Shown one piece after another: positions 59,872-64,000 of a stretch of 64,000 bases of DNA; positions within the stretch are counted from its first letter, which is position 1, and the number at the start of each line of letters is the position of its first letter. The position numbers and the translations under genes are program-made. This DNA comes from Candidatus Gastranaerophilales bacterium (GTDB lineage: Bacteria > Cyanobacteriota > Vampirovibrionia > Gastranaerophilales > Gastranaerophilaceae). Under the pieces are notes generated by a model. That model was not told the DNA's origin and did not search any database. It saw only the letters and a program-made list of their open reading frames with translations. The stretch is taken from positions 1 through 64,000 of the forward strand of contig CALUUP010000005.1 in the NCBI GenBank assembly GCA_944323985.1, in the 5' to 3' direction.

Positions 59872-60624
59872 ATGACGTTTGTGTTTAATACCCCAATAAT
59901 AAATAGTATTAACGTACCTAAAATTAATTTTAGGTCAAATGTTGCCAAAACATATATTGAAAACGATTTTCGCAAAGATTCGTTTAGCGCAAATCCTTTA
60001 TACAATAGTTTTACAGACAAAACAAAATTATTACAAATAGCAAAGTCTAACCCTGAAATTATTAAAATTTTAAAAGAAAATAAAATTCCATTAACAATAA
60101 ATATTAACGAGTTAGAAAAATTAAAAAAAGAACATCTTTTAGAAACAAGAATTACTGCCGCAAAAATATATTCAGCTTTGCCAGAAGAATTAAAAAAAGA
60201 GGTTAATTTAATAGATTTACAAGAAGCTGCAATGTTACATGATTACGGAAAAGTTTTAATTCCTGAAAAAATATTAAACAAAACAGGTAAATTAACAGAG
60301 AACGAGAAAAAAATTATGAACTTGCATTCTGAATTAGGCTATGAATTGCTAAAAAAACAAGGTGTAAATGAGAATGTTTTAAATTTAGTAAAATACCATC
60401 ATCAAACCCCCACAGGAGATGGTTATCCTAAAATCAATAATAATTTTGAATACACAACAACATCTCAAATATTAAGTACAGCTGATAAATATACAGCTCT
60501 TAGAGAACAGCGCAGCTATAAAGATGCTATGAATAAGGATGAAGCTCTCAATATTATCGAAAAGGATGTCGATAACGGATTAATTTCTAAAGATATATTC
60601 CTTGCGTTGAAAAAAACTGCATAA
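59872..60624 (+). CDS. HD-domain protein with GYP-like motif, copy B
   Basis: A 250-residue paralogue of the 38933 protein. Motifs: MLHDYGKVLIPEKILNKTGK near 119 (20 residues), LHSELGYELLKKQG near 149, HHQTPTGDGYPKI near 173 and ADKYTALREQRSYKDAMNKD near 202 (20 residues). The N-terminal 70 residues are polar with INFRS at 18-22 and no similarity to copy A, apart from the shared position of the motif. It may hydrolyse c-di-GMP or another nucleotide. Ribosome site is weak (AAGAAA). The stop is 1 bp from the convergent ABC gene's stop. Confidence 0.72.
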   Translation: MTFVFNTPIINSINVPKINFRSNVAKTYIENDFRKDSFSANPLYNSFTDKTKLLQIAKSNPEIIKILKENKIPLTININELEKLKKEHLLETRITAAKIYSALPEELKKEVNLIDLQEAAMLHDYGKVLIPEKILNKTGKLTENEKKIMNLHSELGYELLKKQGVNENVLNLVKYHHQTPTGDGYPKINNNFEYTTTSQILSTADKYTALREQRSYKDAMNKDEALNIIEKDVDNGLISKDIFLALKKTA

Positions 60625-60625
60625 A

Positions 60626-61573
60626 TTATCTTTCAAAACAAGATACAAAATGATAAATCTCTTTTTCTACAAGCTCTGGAACTTTCATCTCACATAATCC
60701 TGATTTAAAATAATCACAACGAGGATGAAATTTACAACCAAAAATTTCTTCTTGAATACTAGGATGAGCACCTTCAATAGTTTTTAACCTTAAATTCGGA
60801 TTTAATGAAGGTAATGAATTCAATAATGCTTCTGAATAAGGATGAATTGGCTTTTTAAAAAATATATCTGCAGGAGCTTTTTCTACAATATAACCGGAAT
60901 ACATTACAGAAATATTATCCGCATAATTACTCACTAATGCTAAATCGTGAGAGATTAATAAAATCGCAGTTTTAAATTCTTTTTTAATTTCATTCAACAA
61001 ATCCATAATCTGCTTCTGAATCGTAACATCCAAAGCCGTTGTTGGTTCATCTGCAATAATTAATTCAGCCTTACAAGCTAATGCCATCGCTATTATAATT
61101 CTTTGTTTCATCCCTCCGGAAAGCTCATGAGGATAATAATTTAATTTATTTTCAATATCAGGAATGCTAACTAAATCTAAAACCTCTTTTGCCTTCCTCA
61201 AAGCCTGTCTTTCAGTTACTTTAGAATGAGCTTTAATAGCTTCAATCAATTGATTTTTAACTGTATATAAAGGGTTCAAAGAAGTCATAGGATCCTGAGG
61301 AATCAATGCGATTCTATTTCCTCTTAAACCCCTCATATCTTTTTCTCTTAACTTTAATAAATCTTGTTTATCAAACAAAATTTGACCATTTTTAATAACA
61401 GCAGTCTTTGGAACAAGTCGCAAAATCGACATTGCAGTCATAGACTTTCCACACCCTGATTCACCAACCAAAGCATGTAATTCTCCATATTTTAAATTCA
61501 AATTTATATCATGTAAAACCTGAAACTCACCAATAAACAAATCTAAATTTTTAATTTCTAAAAGATTTTCCAT
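60626..61573 (-). CDS. OppD-type ABC transporter ATPase, orphan
   Basis: A 315-residue ATPase of the oligopeptide/dipeptide type. Walker A GESGCGKS near 36, Q-loop LIPQDPMTSLNPLY near 85, signature HELSGGMKQR near 148, Walker B LIIADEPTTALD near 172 and H-loop SHDLALV near 204. The C-terminal OppD/F extension (about 235-315) contains HPYSEALLNSLP and the CKFHPRCDYFKSGLCEMKVP (20 residues) Cys cluster typical of the family, probably Fe-S or Zn. No permease, binding-protein or OppF gene is adjacent. The gene has its own leaderless-type promoter. Confidence 0.9.
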   Translation of the reverse strand: MENLLEIKNLDLFIGEFQVLHDINLNLKYGELHALVGESGCGKSMTAMSILRLVPKTAVIKNGQILFDKQDLLKLREKDMRGLRGNRIALIPQDPMTSLNPLYTVKNQLIEAIKAHSKVTERQALRKAKEVLDLVSIPDIENKLNYYPHELSGGMKQRIIIAMALACKAELIIADEPTTALDVTIQKQIMDLLNEIKKEFKTAILLISHDLALVSNYADNISVMYSGYIVEKAPADIFFKKPIHPYSEALLNSLPSLNPNLRLKTIEGAHPSIQEEIFGCKFHPRCDYFKSGLCEMKVPELVEKEIYHFVSCFER

Positions 61574-61579
61574 AAAAGT

Positions 61580-61608
61580 ATTCTACAATATTTTAACTAT
61601 TTTGAAAA
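61580..61608 (-). promoter_or_regulatory. Promoter of the OppD-like gene, predicted leaderless
   Basis: Minus strand: TTTTCA (61608-61603), 17 bp, TAGAAT (61585-61580), then ACTTTT and ATG at 61573; no ribosome binding site. Confidence 0.55.
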
Positions 61609-61621
61609 TCAGATAACAAGA

Positions 61622-62269
61622 CTAATATAAACTCTCAATAGCTTTTTTATAATCCTCAGAACCGTAGATATAACTACCTGCAACTAAAGAATTTGCCCCT
61701 AAAGAAATACAAATTTTAGCAGTAAGATTATTAATGCCACCATCAACTTGTATAATCAAATTATTTTTAGCTTTTTCTTTAATAGAAGGAATTTTCATAG
61801 CACAGTCATGCATAAAAATTTGTCCTCCAAACCCTGGTTCCACAGTCATAACTAAAACCAAATCTAAACAATCTAAAAATTCAAAAATATTTTCCGGTGA
61901 AGTTTTAGGCTTTATTGATAAACCAACTTTTACATTAAAACTTTTAATTAAATTGATAACTTCCCAAACGTGTTTTGAATCCCTACAAGCCTCATAATGA
62001 AACGTCAAAATATCAGCACCTGCTTTAGCAAAAGGTTCTATATACCTTTCAGGATTTTCAATCATTAAATGAGTGTCCAAAACCAAATCTGTAACTTTCC
62101 TTAAAGATTTAACAACAGGTACCCCGATAGAAATATTAGGCACAAAATGTCCATCCATAACATCAACATGAATCCACTCAACTCCAGCTGATTTTACTGC
62201 ATTTATTTCTTGCTCTAAATTTGCAAAATCAGCCGATAAAATAGAAGGTGATATAATTATTTTTCCCAT
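61622..62269 (-). CDS. rpe: Ribulose-phosphate 3-epimerase
   Basis: A 215-residue Rpe of the pentose phosphate pathway: ISPSILSADFANLEQEINAV (20 residues) at the N-terminus, VEWIHVDVMDGHFVPNISIG (20 residues) near 29, THLMIENPERY near 66, LVLVMTVEPGFGGQIFM near 129 and IQVDGGINNLTA near 166, with the metal His/Asp pairs. An upstream TTG extension to 62311 is rejected because the conserved N-terminus begins at ATG 62269. No ribosome site; AT-rich DNA with TATATT 5 nt before the ATG. Confidence 0.94.
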   Translation of the reverse strand: MGKIIISPSILSADFANLEQEINAVKSAGVEWIHVDVMDGHFVPNISIGVPVVKSLRKVTDLVLDTHLMIENPERYIEPFAKAGADILTFHYEACRDSKHVWEVINLIKSFNVKVGLSIKPKTSPENIFEFLDCLDLVLVMTVEPGFGGQIFMHDCAMKIPSIKEKAKNNLIIQVDGGINNLTAKICISLGANSLVAGSYIYGSEDYKKAIESLY

Positions 62270-62349
62270 AACAAAATATATTTTATCATACTTATATTGT
62301 TTTAAAAACATTAATAATATATAATGAAGTAAACATAGTAGGAGAAATT

Positions 62350-62706
62350 ATGATTGATATTAATCTTATTGTTAAATATTTTGAAAAACTACAAAAAATT
62401 ATTTTACACGAATCTGATTTTACACTTGGAAATAAAAGATTCATAAAAAAAACTAAAATTGATGATATCTTGTGTTGTATAATTGGGACCTTACCTGATG
62501 AATATAAATCAAATAAGAGCAGTAAGTTTTCATCAATAAGAACATTTAAAAATTTATATAACCAACTTCATCAAAAATTTCCGCTTGCACCGAACTATTA
62601 TATGATAAATTTTGATCAAGTTAACTTAACACTTGTACAAATAAGAAAAACATTAATCAACGATATTGAAACAATGGAAAGACTAAATTCAAACGTTGAC
62701 TTTTAA
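62350..62706 (+). CDS. Small DivIVA-N-like protein, unknown
   Basis: A 118-residue protein I cannot assign. It contains IDDILCCIIGTLPDEY near 38, which parallels ILDKLYAALPDEIKEA in the DivIVA-like gene directly downstream, so the two may share an N-terminal helical fold. It lacks the coiled coil of that neighbour. The remainder is basic and polar with LHQKFPLAPNYYMINFDQVN (20 residues). AGGAGA precedes the ATG. It is 51 nt from the next gene and may be co-transcribed. Confidence 0.55.
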   Translation: MIDINLIVKYFEKLQKIILHESDFTLGNKRFIKKTKIDDILCCIIGTLPDEYKSNKSSKFSSIRTFKNLYNQLHQKFPLAPNYYMINFDQVNLTLVQIRKTLINDIETMERLNSNVDF

Positions 62707-62757
62707 ACCTTATTTATTGTACAATTCTATTAACTATCATAAGAAACGGAGTACAAA

Positions 62758-63318
62758 ATGAATTCACAACAAGATGTTATATATGGTTTAATGAATGAAC
62801 TTGAAGATACTTTAGATCGAGGTTTTTCACTACTAGCTTGCGGATTTACAGTAGTAAAGAAAGAAAACGTTACGAACATCTTGGATAAACTCTATGCAGC
62901 ATTACCTGATGAAATAAAAGAAGCTCGTTCTTTGTTACGCAGAAAAGACGAATTACAGTATGAAGCTCAACAAAGAGCTGAAAAAATAATCTCAGATGCT
63001 CAAGCTGAAGCTAATAGACTTTTAAGCGAATCTGATTTATTAAGAGCTGTTCAAAGAGAAGCAGAAAAAATCAAAGAACAAGTCATAACAGATTGTGAAG
63101 AGATAAAAAGAAAAGCTTTGGATGAAGCTGAAGCAATCAGAGCTCAAGCAAATGATGAAGCTACAAGAACAAAAGATGGTGCTACAGTATATGCTGAGCA
63201 AGTTCTTGTTAATATTGAACAAAATTTATGTCAGCTACAAGAAGTTGTAAAAAATGGTCAACTTCAACTTGAAAGAAGACGAGCTGAAGCTGATGAGCAA
63301 GTTCCTGCAAGATATTAA
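62758..63318 (+). CDS. Cdv3/DivIVA-like coiled-coil protein
   Basis: A 186-residue, mostly helical protein: an N-terminal domain about 1-60 (YGLMNELEDTLDRGFSLLAC, then ILDKLYAALPDEIKEARSLL) and a charged coiled coil to about 175 (AEKIISDAQAEANRLLSESD). The pattern matches cyanobacterial Cdv3/DivIVA-like proteins, often misannotated as ATP-synthase subunit B-like, that act in division-site placement. It fits SepF and YggT in this window. It ends in RRRAEADEQVPARY. Ribosome site CGGAG; followed by a strong terminator. Confidence 0.75.
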   Translation: MNSQQDVIYGLMNELEDTLDRGFSLLACGFTVVKKENVTNILDKLYAALPDEIKEARSLLRRKDELQYEAQQRAEKIISDAQAEANRLLSESDLLRAVQREAEKIKEQVITDCEEIKRKALDEAEAIRAQANDEATRTKDGATVYAEQVLVNIEQNLCQLQEVVKNGQLQLERRRAEADEQVPARY

Positions 63319-63333
63319 TCAATAATTTTTAAT

Positions 63334-63368
63334 AAAAAAAGCCTTAGTTTTCAACTAAGGCTTTTTTA
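63334..63368. terminator. Bidirectional terminator after the DivIVA-like gene
   Basis: AGCCTTAGTT (63340-63349) and AACTAAGGCT (63353-63362) with A and T runs on each side; the stem can extend by six further A-T pairs. It separates convergent genes and can serve both. Confidence 0.9.
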
Positions 63369-63380
63369 CAAATAAACTAA

Positions 63381-63578
63381 TTAACCTCTTTTAACAACGT
63401 GAGCTATTAATTCTCCATAACTATTAACAGTACCATTAGTTTCTTTTATTTCATAAGAAATTTCATCATCAGAAGCTTTTTCTTTTTTAGCAAATGCTTC
63501 TGCAGCTTCTAAATCTTTGAATTCCCCTGCCATATCAGGTTCAAAATATGATGGTTTGTCAATATAAACTTGATACAT
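63381..63578 (-). CDS. Small unknown protein
   Basis: A 65-residue acidic and basic mixed protein. YQVYIDKPSYFEPDMAGEFK (20 residues), then EAAEAFAKKEKASDDEISYE (20 residues): strand, helix and strand, probably one small alpha/beta domain. AGGAGG before the ATG is a strong signal, supporting a real gene. It follows the T2SSE-like gene by 11 nt, and the terminator at 63334 serves it. Function unknown. Confidence 0.6.
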   Translation of the reverse strand: MYQVYIDKPSYFEPDMAGEFKDLEAAEAFAKKEKASDDEISYEIKETNGTVNSYGELIAHVVKRG

Positions 63579-63589
63579 AAAAAACCTCC

Positions 63590-64000
63590 TTATGCCAAAT
63601 ATTTTTGCAATGTTTCCTTATCAAAAACTTCTATACTCTCTTTTGAATGAATAAATATTAAACACGAAATCAACGTCTTAAAAGATTGAAAATCATCAAA
63701 TGCTAATTTTTGTCTTAAATCCGTCATATTATTAGCCATAAATTCTGTAATAACAGTTTTATCGTTATAAAATAATTCAGACAAAAATTCAAAAGCATCA
63801 CGAGTTTTAACACCTTCAAGATAAATTAAATCAGGAGATTGAAACTCTACATAACGAAGAGCTTTATCCATATTAAAGCCGATATTTTCATTCAACTCAC
63901 ACTGATTAACACCTTTCAACTCATACTTAGCAATTGATTCAATTGTCATAATGTTTTTATTAGTCTTAGCAGCTTCCATTAACAACGAATAAATTATATG
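63590..64000 (-). CDS. C-terminal part of a degenerate T2SS/T4P-type ATPase, partial
   Basis: The reading frame is open to the right edge, so this is the 3' part (at least 136 residues). It aligns in pattern with the C-terminal ATPase domain of GspE/PilB: IYSLLMEAAKTNKNIMTIES near the edge (TIEDPVE box, here TIES), KGVNQCELNENIGFNMDKAL (20 residues), then SPDLIYLEGVKTRDAFEFLS (20 residues). Canonical Walker B (PDVIMVGEIRD) and the His box (TGHLVLSTLHTN) are both altered, and the zinc tetracysteine segment is absent. It may be an inactive paralogue or regulator of the pilus/secretion ATPase. The Walker A region is outside the window. Confidence 0.6.
   Translation of the reverse strand, partial: HIIYSLLMEAAKTNKNIMTIESIAKYELKGVNQCELNENIGFNMDKALRYVEFQSPDLIYLEGVKTRDAFEFLSELFYNDKTVITEFMANNMTDLRQKLAFDDFQSFKTLISCLIFIHSKESIEVFDKETLQKYLA

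Noticed and set aside
60626-61573. OppD-like gene as a pseudogene
   Set aside because: All ABC motifs and the C-terminal Cys cluster are intact; only its partner genes are missing from the neighbourhood.
1-64000. tRNA, rRNA, prophage or insertion sequences
   Set aside because: I saw no cloverleaf with a TTCGAAT-like arm, no transposase or integrase motifs and no long terminal inverted repeats; a covariance-model search would settle tRNAs.

Overview
The window is AT-rich chromosomal DNA (roughly 30% GC by eye) from a Gram-negative, flagellated, non-photosynthetic bacterium. The best fit is the cyanobacterial sister class Vampirovibrionia/Melainabacteria, probably order Gastranaerophilales. 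The evidence is a mix of cyanobacterium-like cell-division and envelope genes (YggT/Ycf19-like protein, SepF, a Cdv3/DivIVA-like coiled-coil protein), LPS-transport genes (lptC, lptA), flagellar genes, and stand-alone prepilin-like proteins starting FTLAEVLITLG. There is no photosynthesis gene and no rRNA or tRNA gene here. The assignment rests on gene content, not on a phylogeny.

Layout. 1-3.8 kb: a partial CoA-binding protein, MTA phosphorylase, YggT, a TPR-glycosyltransferase and a PlsC-like acyltransferase. 3.9-16.6 kb, all minus strand: two orphan prepilins, ComM, PilZ, YkgJ, a MerR-like coiled-coil protein, SmpB, and the operon lptC-lptA-TPR-dprA-topA. 16.7-28.5 kb: a two-partner-secretion exoprotein, a GH38 mannosidase, a cytoplasmic-looking EF-hand/transglycosylase protein, agmatinase, an exported unknown and a giant AsmA-like protein. 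28.6-33.8 kb: glyQ, two tandem APC permeases and an HD-GYP protein. 33.8-44.1 kb: fliL-fliM-fliN, pheT, an HD protein, a HdeD-like membrane protein, a rhodanese, an exported trehalose-synthase-like GH13 enzyme and two small unknowns. 44.2-53 kb: a 107-bp tandem repeat and two facing-away flagellar clusters (minus: FliJ-FliK-rod/hook; plus: FliJ-FliK-FlgD-FlgE) around three unknown genes. 53-64 kb: yggS-sepF, csaB-kdgK-eda-like genes, a CHASE2 adenylate cyclase, a GNAT-like protein, another HD protein, an orphan OppD-like ATPase, rpe, two DivIVA-like genes and a degenerate secretion-ATPase fragment.

Working together: the window is rich in surface, motility and signalling functions. Flagellar switch, hook and export parts sit beside c-di-GMP (PilZ, HD-GYP) and cAMP components. 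LPS transport (LptA/C, AsmA-like) and division proteins (SepF, YggT, DivIVA-like) indicate a diderm envelope.

Two regulatory patterns stand out. First, at least nine genes that lack a Shine-Dalgarno sequence have a TATAAT-like hexamer ending 6-7 nt before the start codon, often with a -35 box exactly 17 bp further up, which predicts leaderless mRNAs. Second, three divergent intergenic regions carry paired TTACA repeats spaced 10-11 bp apart, matching or resembling the cyanobacterial RpaB/HLR1 operator; the copy upstream of agmatinase fits the consensus fully. Both were read by eye and need genome-wide counting.
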